From Rotaria macrura (Eukaryota > Rotifera > Eurotatoria > Philodinida > Philodinidae), in NCBI GenBank assembly GCA_900239685.1, contig OENT01000610.1, forward strand, positions 28,882 to 92,881: a stretch of 64,000 nt of DNA. The letters run 5' to 3'. Below, in pieces: positions 37,457 through 50,392 of this stretch. The notes under the pieces were generated by a model, which was given only the letters and a program-made list of their open reading frames with translations, was not told where the DNA came from and ran no database searches. Numbering within the stretch: position 1 is the stretch's first letter; each line of letters begins with the position of its first letter. A program made the position numbers and the translations under genes.

Positions 37457-39519
37457 TCCAACATTATGAAATGAGATCTGCGAACATAAAACATTAATAT
37501 TAGATTATTCTCCTATCATTAATCTTTTCTGTCAATATTTTTTCTCCCCATTTTAAAGAAAATAGACATTGAAAATTTAGCTTATGTATGGTATCTATCG
37601 TATTTAATATTCTTTATCCTTGTTATTATGTAAACCGACATAGATAAAAAAATTAAAATAAACAGCAAAATTCTCAAGAAGATTTAGTATCTCTTTTGAG
37701 CAAGGATACATTACGAGACAATCTATTTCATTCAGTAAAGAACATCATCGATGAAGACAGTTAATGAATTCTGATCATCACTTACTTTAAAAAAATAGTT
37801 TTTGCCTCCACTCAAGAACTAGACGAATGAATTGTTCGCAAGAGATCAGATTAGTCTTGTCGAAAAGTATCTTTCAAAAAAGAAAAACAATTCATCAATT
37901 GTAAAGAATAAGATATGTTACTCCTATCATAGAAAGGAAAGTCAAACTTTTCTCTAATTCATTTGTTCATGTTGATTTTTGAATAGTATAGATGGAATTT
38001 ATGTATAGTAGACTTATGACAAACACAGTTATTCGTCTCATCTGTATAGGTGCAAAACTAAGTTGTTATGGTCGGTATTTTTCTTGTTTTATATTGTTCC
38101 GAATTTTTTAGAAACTATTCTAGAGTTAATTCACTTAAAATCAATCATCCATACTCATTTCGTTTTCTTCGTACGAGGGCGTGGATTAGTGGAAAACGCA
38201 TAATTAAATTACACCCACACTCTCAGAGAGTGGCACACTGCTCTGCATTTATTAGGTTCAAATTCGTTCATCACGTGTACAAATATATATTTCGTTGTAT
38301 ACATAAAATGCAAAGTCAGGATGTTTTCTGATACAAGTGAACCATGTATTCAATGATAATGACTTCGATACTGTTGAAATATCGTCCAGATGTCACTGGT
38401 GTGATTATATTCTAAATTCACTAACAGTACTTATATGATTGATTTTGTAAAAATCACGGATATCTTAATGTAAAACTAATCGATAAACGAATTTTCAGTG
38501 TAAAAGTTAAATCAAGACTTGTCAAGCTCGACACATACGAACCGAAGTGAAGCCTACATCCTCATATTATTAAACAGTGTGAACTAAAACAGCGATAGTT
38601 TTCATATAGAAATAATTTAGCCAGCTACTTGAGTCGCTTGATTAGATAAATGTATTTAGTAGTAACTTTTAAAATTGCGATGTATTGCTTCCTCTTCCAT
38701 TTGTATAACAGTAATTCTACTTGCCAAATAGAAATTTACAACTATTGGAAATACGATTCATATTGACAATCATTAATCAATAAAAAATTTCGAATATTTG
38801 ATTCTTCTATGATTTAAAACAGTACTTTTTTTGGAGAGTTTATTGGAAATTTCAATGTTATTATCAATTGGTTTGTTGTCAGACAAAAAAATACTTCTAA
38901 CCTCTCTCGTACGGTTCTATTCATAGAACCTTGAATGAATGAGAAAATTCACGCACGAATGATGTTCTCCCCTTTCTGCCAAGGTATTGAATTCAAGAGT
39001 ACGAGTAACTGTAGTCTTCATCGTCACACTCATTGAGTTACTAAAATTCGATGGAAAGAAGATCGACATGCTATATTTTGAATTAACCTTTTAAAAAATG
39101 CAACGAGATGTTACCCAGATCATGGAATCACTTATGTTTGAAGTAACACGAAATTCTCGTGTAAAGATTTGACACTCACTTTTATCATCGATTGACCACT
39201 GTATTAACTAATGGTTCATGTTTAATATTTTGAATGACAGATTCCTGATACCGAATTTCACTTTCCAGTCCACGACAAATTTTTACGACTATTGAAAGTA
39301 TACACAATAGTCGCGCGTTCAATAATCTTTATTTAATTAATTTCAAAAGATTCCTGAGATATGAGTAAAAGAAAATAAGACTACCTTAGTCAAATGTCTT
39401 ATTTGTAGTAATAGAAATATGAGATTCTTTCTTAAGAAACATAAGAAAGAATATTGAAAATGTTAACTCTGTCAAAATATTAAAATAGTTGAATTAAATT
39501 AAATCTTATTATTTCTGTT
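37457..39519. other. Intergenic between convergent SDHA and the proline-rich gene
   Basis: About 2 kb, AT-rich. It holds the SDHA 3' UTR (AATAAA at about 37658) and presumably the 3' UTR of the minus-strand gene. A plus-strand frame at 38068-38331 has no family resemblance. No repeats or RNA genes recognised. Confidence 0.6.
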
Positions 39520-41205
39520 CTAATGTGGAAATCGTTGAGTCATTAAATCATATTGCACAAATTGAGATGAAAGATCTTCTCCGGAATCTATGAAAAAGAA
39601 AATGGCAATAATAAATTTCTTAGCATGAAAATAAAAATTCATACTTGAATGAAATTGTTGATCATGAATTAATTGTTGTTCATTTATTTCACCGTGACTG
39701 ATTGTTACCGGTGTACCATGAATAAGGTTTGTATAACTTGGTGAGTAATTCTGATCTGTATTTATTTCACTATGTATTTGTTGATTTAATAAAGTATTAT
39801 AATCATAATTTTGTTGTGCAATATTGGATGATATTTCTATTCGTTCATTATCGAATGTATGAGGTAGAGACTAATGAAATAACATCGAAGAAAAATACGT
39901 ATGATTAAATATCGAACAAGAAATCTACGTACAATATCTTCCGTAATACCGAATCCTTTAATTTGTTCTAACAATTGTTCTGTTTGAAGCAATGAATTTC
40001 CATATGTATCGACATATCTACGTGGATCTTCAGATGTAACGCCTAATCGTTCAAATCGACGCACAATTCGAGGTTGAATCGGTTCATAACTAAAATTATT
40101 TAGAATAAGAAAACAAGTACAAAGTAAAATCGAATAGTTCAATTACATTATGACGATATTTTTTGGCGGAGGATATGGTTTAGATTCTTCGGCTCGTTGA
40201 ATGATAACTTTACGGTTTTGCTTTTTTTCGTAGGGTACCCATCGTTCAATGATGATATCACGTGGTTTAGCTGGTAGTGGAGGATACTTTTCAATGACGA
40301 CAGAACGTGGTGGTGGTGCAATAGGTGGAAGAGTTTTGATAACGACTTTTGCTAAAACAAGAAAACGATTGTATTTGATAAATTCTAGTGGTTTTTACTA
40401 CGAACGAGTTGTAACATCAGGCATTGGCGGAGGTTTTTCTCGAAGAATAAGTGGCGATGGTGAACGATGAGGTCGAGCACGTTGACGTATAACCTGTGTA
40501 GATTTTCGAGGATACTTCTAATAATTAGATTTAGATCGAAAAACTTACCAGAGGTGGTAGTGGTGGCGGTTGAGGTGGTCGAACTTCACGAATAATTAAT
40601 GGTCCCGGTTCGACTGGTGGCGGTTGTAAGAATCGTACGAGAATTTTCTGATTGTAAACAATTGGACTTTTCGTTGAAGATTTTCGTACAATTTGTGGAT
40701 TTGGATCATTAAATGCTTGTTTTGAACGAACAATTGTTTCATAATCAATGTCAGGATTCATTTCTTCAAATGATGAATCTTTATTGTATTGATATTCATC
40801 ATTTTTTTGTTGTAATGTATTGTTTTCTATTTTATTATTAGCTACATCTGATTGTGAAGCATTGTTATATAAATGATCGACTCTTGATGGTCTACCTAAT
40901 AGTTGTTCCCAACTTTCAATACTTTCATTAGAATTCGTATGATAATATTTACGATCTTCATTATAATTATTGTTTGCTGTTGGAAGATCAAAACCTGTTA
41001 TCTGATATGAATTCGAATATTGATATTCTCCGTCAACATTAAATGGTTGAGTATCATCAACATCTGATAAATGAGAATATCCATACAATTGCTCCATTGC
41101 TGAACGATTTATTGAAGTTAGTTGAGAGTTTCTATTCGTAAGTGATGCGATAGACTCTTGCCGATGAAAATATTTATTTTCATCATGTGAAGTAACTGTA
41201 TGCAT
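39520..41205 (-). CDS. Uncharacterised 466-aa proline-rich protein with an ERWVPY-type conserved core
   Basis: Six exons (41205-40549, 40493-40406, 40351-40147, 40089-39933, 39870-39645, 39587-39520) sum to 1,401 nt in matching phases. Three parts: residues ~1-165 are Ser/Asn/Tyr-rich and probably disordered; ~165-320 is a tract of short basic-proline-hydrophobic repeats (PGPLIIREVRPPQPPPLPPL, SPLILREKPPPMP, PPPRSVVIEKYPPLP, PRDIIIERWVPYEKK, NRKVIIQRAEE); ~320-375 is a compact segment with RRFERLGVTSEDPRRYVDTYG and QLLEQIKGFGITED. The C-terminus is Gln/Asn/His-rich. No signal peptide, membrane helix or enzyme motif. The repeated V(I)IE-R/K-x-P pattern looks like a cortical or cytoskeletal assembly protein, loosely reminiscent of alveolin repeats; that is inference. 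I recall similar uncharacterised proteins in other invertebrates but cannot verify it. The start at 41205 is the only ATG after an in-frame stop. Confidence 0.8.
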
Positions 41206-41795
41206 CTTCCCTGGTTGATTTTTTCGGTAGATAGCAGTTCTTTTACGCTCAATATGATTCGAACCGATTGAAGACGACAGTTAAGTAATTATTGATCAAC
41301 GATGACAAGCTGTATTAATTGACTGCATGTCATTGAAAATTCATCCTCCTTTTTCACATGTAACTATACTTTCTTTTCGTTTTTTTTTCTCACATATTTA
41401 GAAATCGAAAAAGGCGAAGTTATGTTACATCAATAACAAAAGCTAAAAGTGTTGGTGATTATTCATGTGTAACATGAGACTCTATTCGGCGTCATATTAG
41501 TATTTCATATGATGAACTACTGTTCTATTTGGTCGACAAGGTTTTCAACTATATCAAAAAGAAAACACGAAGAAAAAAGATATTATTTCATATGTCTGCT
41601 GACAATTAATTATTATATCAGTGATAACGAAAGAAAAACGAAAATTTTCTTTTTTTTTTCTTCTTGTAATTTAAATCAATTCAAACAAGGTTATGTATAT
41701 TTGTGTATTAGTAATAACTAGAATACAAGGGAATTTTGTTTATTATTGTAAGAAAAGAAAATTTCATATTAAAATCTATGATGCGCATTGAAAAC
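41206..41795. other. Spacer between two minus-strand genes
   Basis: About 590 bp upstream of the proline-rich gene and downstream of DHTKD1. It should hold the promoter of the former and 3' end of the latter. AT-rich, with T runs near 41382 and 41650. No clear element seen. Confidence 0.5.
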
Positions 41796-44700
41796 TTAAT
41801 CAAATGCAAGTTTTAAAATTTCAATACACTCTTGTTGATGAACTTCACCAATAGCCACAGCCGGTGTACCAAGTACATCACGTCCTGCATATTTGACCTA
41901 GAAAAAGAAGAGCGTAAAAATTTTTATGTTAAAAATCTATCTCTATGATAAAAGCATGTAAAAACCGATGGTCAAAACTATTCGGTTATATAAAGTTATG
42001 TTTCGTTGTCTTCTCAATCGAATTAAAGTACTTTTAATATCTGTTATTTGAATCAGTCCTATTTTTTATCAATATAAAACACGACACGTTTATCGGTCGT
42101 AATTCAAGTTCATGTGTGTCTTAACAAGTTTCATATACGCATGGTTACTGTTACTCTCTAACAGTGTCCATCAACTTTCATGGTTCACAAAACGATTAAA
42201 ATTCTATTCCGAATTAATTTCAAACGAAAAAATTTCTTTTTTTTTTCAATAAGGTAAAATCACCACAACTAACTATTCTATTTATAATTTAAATAGACAT
42301 CAGTAGAGTATTACACGCTTTCAAAATACATACAACAGTATCGATTTCATCTATATGTATAAAATGTTTTTGTGTTAAGAAATCATCTATCGGAGAATCT
42401 AGTGCATAGCTATGAAGAACTTCATTTTCTCATAAACTGCTATATTACTAAGATGCATGACAAAATCCTTGACTCTCTAGAGGTAAATGTTATTATCAGA
42501 CTAGTGCACAATAGGAGATAACCTTTGCAAGAATGAGATAAATTCATATAATGGAAGATTATGACTTTTTTTATTACATGATCTTGATTAGGTTTTATCG
42601 AGAACTTACTATTGCTCTTTGTTTAAAGTGCGAACGTATCTAACTTATCTTTTATGTACTTTAACTAGTCTCGATAATGATTACAGGAACATATGAAACT
42701 TCTTACACTAAAACAAAGATTCATGTATCGATCAATGAAGTAATATACAAAGAATCAAAATTAGTAGAGAAAAAAAAACTGTATCACAAGGGTTTGCTTT
42801 CGAAAAATCGTCTAGTTGATGAGCACGTTCTATATGAATTTTAAATATTTGTATTCTATCGTAAATTTCATTAAAAAACACATGAACCTACATGGATTCC
42901 AACAAGATTTTCAAATCTTGGTTTAACAAAAAACCAAGCAGCTTGATTTCGATGTTCTTCTTGGCACCAAATGAAATTTTTAGCATTCTTATATTTTTTA
43001 ATTTCTTTTCGAATTTCATCAGTTGGAAATGGACATAACTCTTCCAAACGAATTATCGCAATATCGTCTCGTTTTCGTTTATCACGTTGTTCGTTTAATG
43101 TATAGTAATGTTTACCACTTGTCAATAAAACACGAGTTACTTTTTCAGGATTTAACTTTGCCTAGAAATCGAAAGATATTCATTTAAATTTTGTTGAAAA
43201 ATAAAAATGATTAAAGAATATTGAAAATATACATTATCACTTAATACAGATAAGAAATGTGTACCATCAGCCATATCTGTTAATGATGAAACACATTCTG
43301 GATGACGAAGTAAAATTTTTGGTCCAGCAACAATTAATGGTTTGCGATAATTTCGTATCATCTGTGATAAATGAAAAATATCAATTCGTTTATCATTTTT
43401 TCTTAATAAGCAAGAATGATTTTAGTTTAAGCGCAAATCGAAGTTTAGTACTTAGTATATTGGTGATTATTTCCATTTTCTAGAATGCAAAGTTGCTCTC
43501 TGGGAAACTCGTACATTAGTATCATTTGTTTTAATTCTGTAAGTATTTCATTTTCGAATCTTACTTGACGTCGTAAAAGATGATAATATTGAGCTGGTGT
43601 TGTTGGATTGACAATTTGCATATTTATATCATCACCGTCAACAGCGTCTTCTTTACTATCGGTCATCTAAAGATAAATTTTATTCAGATGTAAATTTACT
43701 ATTAAAATACAAAGAAACAAACGAAAATTCATTACCAACCTGTAAGAATCTTTCTAAATGACAACTACTATGTTCTGGTCCAGCACCATCCATTCCATGA
43801 GGAAGTAACATAACAATACCCGATTGTGTGAGAAATTTTACTTTGAAAAGAAAATTGCTTGCTGATACATTCTAATTGAGGAATAATTACTTACATTCAC
43901 CGCCACTAATGTATGTATCAATGATAATTTGTGCACCATTGAAGAAATCACCAAATTGCGCTTCCCAAATGACAAGATTCTTTGGATCATGAATACTAAA
44001 GCCATAATCGAAACCAAGTACGGCTTCTTCAGATAAAATACTGTTACATATCTATCATAATACAGACATGAATGTTTGTGTTTATTTAGTTTGTTTTTAA
44101 ATAAAATACTTCGAAAAAGCCTTGTTTAGAATCTAAAGCATTCAGTGGAATATACACATCATCATTTGTTTGATTAACAAGCATGCCATGTCGTTGACTG
44201 AATGTACCTCGGCCAACATCTTGTCCACTTATGCGAATATTAAAGCCTGCGATAAAAAAAAGAGACACTTTTACATTTCAATTCAATGAAATGAAATATG
44301 ATCAACCTTGAAGTAATAATGAACCAAATGCTAATGCCTCAGCTGTCGACCAATCGAGACCAGTTCCAGCTTCAATACGTTGTTGACGCTTTTGAATATG
44401 TGATCGAGCTATAGTTGCATGAACTTGCTATTAAATATGAAATAATTCACTTAGATGAAGTGTGAAAGAAAGGCGTACTTACAAAATCTTGTGGAACATC
44501 AACAGATTTTGCACCAATATACTTAAGTAAATTTGGATCCAGACCCGTATTCCATTGCGTACGAGTTGGTTTCGCCTGTATCATTTCGGACCATTGTCGT
44601 TCAAGATGAGGAGCCTAAAATTAAATTGAATTTCGGATTGGTCATATTCATAGAAGAATAATGTTTACTTTAGGTTGGTATTTATCAGCAATAGAGAATT

Positions 44701-47700
44701 GTTCTTCTAATGTATTTCGAAAAGATTGAATTGATTTATTCAATTCTTCATCGACTTGTTGTTCTTGTTTGTAAAAGTCTTGTACTTTTTTGTACATAGA
44801 CGGTTGTGTAAATGTTGGATCATCAAGTTCATTATGTCCATGTTTACGAAAACATACCAGATCGACAACAATATCTTTACGAAACAGATCACGATATTCA
44901 CATGCTAATTGAGCAGCTTGGGCTATTTCCTAAATTTGGTTTTTGGAATAGAACAGATTTTAATGATCAAATAACATATTTACATGAAAAATCACTTTTC
45001 GATCAAGATGACATTCATTGACTGAATATTTCAAAAGAAGACTATGCTCATCCGAAAACATCAACTCTCAACTTTGTACAAAATAAATTTCTCAATCAGA
45101 TTAGAACATTTTACAGATTTCATCTTTTCTACTATTTCGCATCTTGAGATATTCGATATTCGAAATCTTCATGTGCTGCAGTTCATACGCGTACAACTTC
45201 AGAAAGAAAATATGGATGAAACTAAAACTTGTCCACAAGAACATGTTAGAAGGGTGTGCTTTTCACTGTTGAAAAGAACAGACTCTAGAGCACAAATATA
45301 TGGTTACAGAAATTTTCCTTCACCAGACATTGCACTCACATCAAGTATTACAGAATCCAACTGTTCGAACATCGGTTAAAGATTCGGAAGATTTAGTCTG
45401 TTTCCTGAATTTCAAGGTTCGTACAACAGACATTGGTTTAAATATATACCGATACATTAAAATGATCAATCTAGAGAAACAATTTATTGCTTTTCCGAAA
45501 ATCCTCTGAAAACGATTTCATGATCAAATGAATTTACAGTTCTGAGTGTGCTCTTTGTAACAGTGGAAACTGCACCCTTCTATCACGTTCACTTCAATAG
45601 TTATTAAAAGAAATATCTACGCGCCTTCTTTTTTTCTGCGATGAATTCTAGTATCAATGAGAACTTTGTTCCTGCAAAATTTGAAACCGTACCTCAAAAT
45701 TTGCTTTTTCTATTAGTCACTGATACTCGAGTAAAATAATGTTATCTTGCGTCGTCAGGAACGAATAAACAAATAACTATGATTACCGCTGGACATTGAC
45801 CGTTGACATGAATGATTGGACAATTGACAATTTTAGCAAAATCAGTACAATAGAGTGAAGAACTATGTATACGAAAACACATGAAATTTCATGATAACAA
45901 TTTCGATGTCGATCTACCGTGCTAAATGTTGAGGTGTTGTATAACCAATTTGATTGTTGGTTACAAGATGAATACTTCCACCAATCGAATAGTTTGGTAA
46001 ATGACTTAATTGAAATGTTTCAGGTATAATACCCTACATGATATGTTGTTTACAACAGTTAATGTATATATATATGCGTATATGTTGGGGGCAAAATTGA
46101 GATTTGGTCAAGTTTAAATTTGACTGGACAAAATTAGGATTTGATTAGAAATAAATGCAAACAACCACGTGCTTCACTAGAAATGCAGTGGAAGTGAAAA
46201 AAATATTGTGTTTCTAGGGATTGTGTCGAGATGTAGTATAAATTTACGCAGTATCATTTAATTAAAAAAATGTTCCAACCGAATTCAGCAACCATCGAAA
46301 CAACTCATAGTGTAGTGCATTTTTATGAGCAATTAGAAAAACATATTAACTCATTAGGAAAAAAATTTAGAGACAAGAGCGTAATGAAAAAAAAACATTT
46401 ATCATTATAACCAAGGCTAAACCATCAGGAATTTCTCTAATCAAATTCTAATTTTGTCTATTCAAATTTAAGATTTGACCGAATCTCAATTTTGTCCTCA
46501 ACATATATATCTTTATCCACCGAAGAACAGAAAAAAAGTTTATAATAACAGTAGATTTTTTAAATTCACAAATCATTGAAAAATTTCATTTATCTCAAAT
46601 GATTTTCTATTACGGAAATTCCGAAGAGAAAATCAATAGATTTACTAATTGCTTTTCTTTCAGAATTAGTTTTTGCACGTTTTCAGTTCATTTTTCTTAC
46701 GAGCTTATCTATTATCTCATACCTGTCCAGCAAAAGAAGCATCACCATGAACTTGAATGCAAAGTGCTTTATCACCATGTCGACCGGCATTTTCTTTATC
46801 AGCATAATGACCATCTTTAAGAGATAATTGACAGGCACGAGTTTTACCCACGGCAACGGGATTGTTTGCCTAATTATTTTCAAATTAATTTAAAAGAAGA
46901 AGAATTGAATTCGATTAATATTACTTCTAAATGAGATGGATTAGGAATAAGTGAAACATGAAGTTTTTTTTCATCATAAGTTAAATCAGTTGATGTATCT
47001 AAGTATATGAATGAAATTATGTAGATGATTAATTACATGTACATATATATCAATCATAGACGTACATAAATGAGAGAGAACATCGCCAGTTGATTTTAAA
47101 TTCTTTGGAAATTCATGTTTGCCTTTAATTTTTCGAAACATTGTTGCTGCTGGATAGTTGAGGAGACATACAAGTAAATTATTACGACCTCGATGTGGCA
47201 TACAAACGATCACATTTTCAATGTTCACTAGTATGCAGATTTCGTGTATGTATTTTTTTCGTTAGATAATTTAGAGAAAAGAAAACAAGAATGGTGTCTT
47301 TTTAACACATACGATGAGCAGATTTCTGAAAAACTAAATCGAAAAATGCCATCATGCCTTCTGCTCCTTCGCCACTGTATCGTTTCAATGTTGGAAATTT
47401 CACTTGAAGAAACTGGTCAAAAGCCTATGAAGAACAAAAAAGTAAAAGAAAAGATGATTGATCACAATAGTAAATAAGATGACCATTCATTTTATCATTA
47501 TATGTCAATCGGATGATCTTTTTTTCTCATGGGAAATCATTAAGATAATCAACAATAGCGTGGAAGACACTATGTGTTTTGTTTTTCGACAGAATAATAT
47601 AAAATGAATAATCACTTATTATTAACAATAGAATTCAAGCAAAACTTCAAAAAAGAAAACATATGTTATTCATATACAAATATATTCATACCTCACATTT

Positions 47701-48425
47701 TCTCATCTGTTCAATAATTCTTCGTTGAACATCAGATGATATTGCTGGTGATGTACGTAATTGTTCAAATCGACGAGCAACCCATATACGTTCAACATCA
47801 TTCTTAATATTCACATATATAGAATATAATCGTTTATAATTCTATTCAACTTACTTCAATGTGTTCACACTCTAAACTTATCGATTGACAATAGATTTCA
47901 TTGAGTTGTCTAATCCAATCATCTTTAGTTTTCGGTATTGATTGTTCATTTGATAAACCAAACAATGAACGAGCTTCGTATTCATTTTCAATATTGAAAT
48001 TAACTGTAAATAAATTTTGATCTAATTCAGGGACCGATCTGAATAATTTAAATTCATGTTATTTCTTAATAAATAAATGATGTCCTTTTTCTTCTCACGT
48101 ATTAACACTGATTCCCAATGGATCGATTTTAGCTAGACGATGACCGTGCTTACGATAGGCATCAATGAGCAATGCCGCATGAGGATTAGTTTGACGAGCC
48201 CGATTGTAATCACCTACATATTGATAAATAAATGATATTTTCTAATCAATCGGACATATGTATAAATATATATATATATTCACTAAGAATGTTCTCTATT
48301 TCTTCAGTATTTCCAGTAGTTTTCAATTGTGAATTATATCCAAATACTTTCGTTTGATATTTATATGTTCTTATAAGATTATTTTGGATAAATGCTAATC
48401 GTCGTTGAACAATCCGCAAATGCAT
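41796..48425 (-). CDS. DHTKD1: 2-oxoadipate dehydrogenase E1 component (DHTKD1), mitochondrial
   Basis: Thiamine-diphosphate E1 enzyme that decarboxylates 2-oxoadipate in lysine and tryptophan breakdown. Twenty exons, from 48425-48284 (first) to 41897-41796 (last), sum to 2,751 nt: 916 aa, all phases matching; human DHTKD1 has 919. Seen: basic N-terminal presequence ([16 protein letters not shown]), [37 protein letters not shown], the ThDP/Mg pair [43 protein letters not shown]-type [15 protein letters not shown] and C-terminal [13 protein letters not shown]. The last exon ([18 protein letters not shown]) and IWCQEE context fit DHTKD1 and not OGDH. Oddities: HVNGQCPA where the family usually has HVNGD, and about 15 residues missing after MYKKV (exon 11, 44929-44669). 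The ATG follows directly on a splice-acceptor-like TTTTCAG. An intron at 46034-46722 holds a MITE. Confidence 0.95.
46082..46505. mobile_element. MITE of about 420 bp with ~65-bp terminal inverted repeats
   Basis: Left end from about 46083: GGGGGCAAAATTGAGATTTG, continuing through GGACAAAATTAGGATTTGATTAG. The right end (46436-46503) is its complement with a few changes: it reads TCAAATTCTAATTTTG, then GAATCTCAATTTTGTCCTCA. Both ends sit next to ATATATAT, a likely target-site duplication. No coding capacity. It lies in the DHTKD1 intron between the exons ending at 46723 and starting at 46033. Confidence 0.78.
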
Positions 48426-49097
48426 CTGAAAACATAGTGACAGATGTCAATAAAGAAAATGCGTTTCTGTCTTTCTTTTCTCAGGACATATGCATCTGTC
48501 GTGATATTGTTTCATCGATAGAGTATCTTCATTATGAGTAGAAGCTGTTCGATGGAAGAAAGGAAACAAAAAAATCAATTAAGACGTGTTAGCTTCATTG
48601 AAGAAATGCGAACACAATGCTTTTTTTCTTTTCTCAGCATGATCAAAGACAAGAACAAATAGTATTCATTTAAAATTTTTTCCTGTAAAAGAAGTGATTC
48701 TGTTTGCATTCACCCGGCTGTGATATATGAGACACAAAAAAAAATGACAATCCAATTCACTTCCGTCAGCCTATGGTTAGATGATTGTCTTGACCAAAAA
48801 CAGAAGAAAAAAAAAAGAATGAAAGTTATGTTAATGAGAGAGAACGAGCAACTGGTACAAAATAAAAAAAAAACAGTCAAGCAAAAATTAGACGTATACA
48901 AACACAATACAACAAACAGAAGAAAAAAAAAATTGGAGTGTGTTATTCGTTTTTATCCCGTACTATGGACACTGTTCACGACGATATATGCCCAAGATAA
49001 TCTCTTTATCGTACCTGAGTAAATTTTAGTCATGAGAAAGGAACAAGAGAATCTTAGTAAAAAAATACGATAGACTAGAGAATAGAAACGAGTTTTT
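48426..49097. other. Spacer upstream of DHTKD1
   Basis: About 670 bp between the DHTKD1 start and the stop of the immunoglobulin-domain gene. A-rich runs (48740, 48808, 48870, 48925) and no coding pattern on either strand. It should carry the DHTKD1 promoter. Confidence 0.5.
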
Positions 49098-50392
49098 TTA
49101 GCGTTGATTAATATGTAAGATTAATAAAAATGATAAAAGCATTGACGAAAATGATATTATTGTCGAATTATTCGTTGACATTGATCGTATTTGATTGACA
49201 TCACGCACAATTTTTATAATTTTTTTTGCTTTATCGTTTCCATTAACATTTAATTGTACAATAAAACCATCGGTCAGTAGTTGTTGATAAAGATTTCCTT
49301 CGGTTTTATTTGTTTGACCATTGACTCTCGTTGTTATTGGCATCGATATTAATTTATTTCGATCAAATGTAATAACACTTTTATATTTACCAAAGGATTC
49401 GTTTCTATTCTCAATTGTTACACCCATATCTGGTGTTAATGGTTTCTTATCAGTTTGAGTCAGCCATATTAATGCTGGTTGAGGATTTCCACTATATGAA
49501 CATTCAATAGTTGATATATTCATTTTTGAATCAACAAATTGACTTTCATCACATTTCATAAATCGTGGCGCAAAAAGAACTTCTAAAAGTTTACTTGCTT
49601 GTTCTTCAGAATTACCTATTAAAATATATAATAAGAATCAAAACAATCTTGATCAAATAATTGTGAGATTACATGAAGAGAAGAGAAAATAGACAAGAAG
49701 CACAAATGAAAACAAAACGAACCTTGAATAACATTACACACTATTGTTGAATTATGCCATTCGGCTGTAGGTTTTATAGTTGCTTCCCAAACAAATTTCT
49801 GTGGATAGGCATTACTATTTGATAATGAACTTTTTCCTTCATTTGTTATTTCTTGATGATTACGAAGTATTTTATGTCCAACATATGGATAGAAATCATC
49901 AACTTGACATTTTATTGTTGCTTTTGTATCTTCATGTAATGGCCAACCTGGTTCTATAGTCCACGTTGGAGTCGATAATTTCATAACATTCAAAACTCGA
50001 CTTTGACTTGCTATATTATCTTCACAATCAGGACAATTACATTCATATTTAGCTGAATCTTCAGGTTGTAAACTTCTTATACGTATATGATTTTTAAGTA
50101 CATAAACATAACGTTTATTTTTGTTATTTTTAAATACTTCATGTGCATCTTCAGCTGGTGAAGTTAACAATATACGTGATACAGCTGTTTGTCTACCAGT
50201 TTTTAAATCGATATGCCATAATTGAGGAGATTCTGTAGCTTCATTTTGATTAACTATTTCACATTTTATATCAATTTCTTGATTATTTGTCATATATTTA
50301 TCATCAGGAGTAAATGTTAATTTTATTGATGGTCGAATCGATTGTACATAAGGAAAAAGCATTGTTATGAATATGATCGTTATGATATACAT
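49098..50392 (-). CDS. Immunoglobulin-domain cell-surface protein with signal peptide and C-terminal hydrophobic anchor
   Basis: Two exons (50392-49723, 49615-49098) sum to 1,188 nt, 395 aa, with matching phases. Residues 1-18 form a signal peptide (MYIITIIFITMLFPYVQS). Three Ig-like segments follow: IDIKCEI..DSAKYECNC, ATIKCQVDDFYP..STIVCNV and ISTIECSYSGNPQPALIWL. Each carries a B-strand Cys; the first also has the DSAKYEC F-strand motif. The last ~20 residues are hydrophobic (IISFSSMLLSFLLILHI), ending NQR with almost no cytoplasmic tail, which fits a GPI-anchor signal better than a true transmembrane receptor. Several N-x-S/T sites are present. Likely an adhesion or recognition protein; the ligand is unknown. 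I cannot name an orthologue. Confidence 0.85.

Noticed and set aside
45044-45509. Open frames inside a DHTKD1 intron
   Set aside because: On the opposite strand, no homology; flanking DHTKD1 exons join exactly in phase across this intron.
41796-48425. 2-oxoglutarate dehydrogenase (OGDH) as the identity
   Set aside because: The C-terminal blocks ([40 protein letters not shown]), the N-terminus and the 916-aa length fit DHTKD1; OGDH is ~1,020 aa and ends differently.
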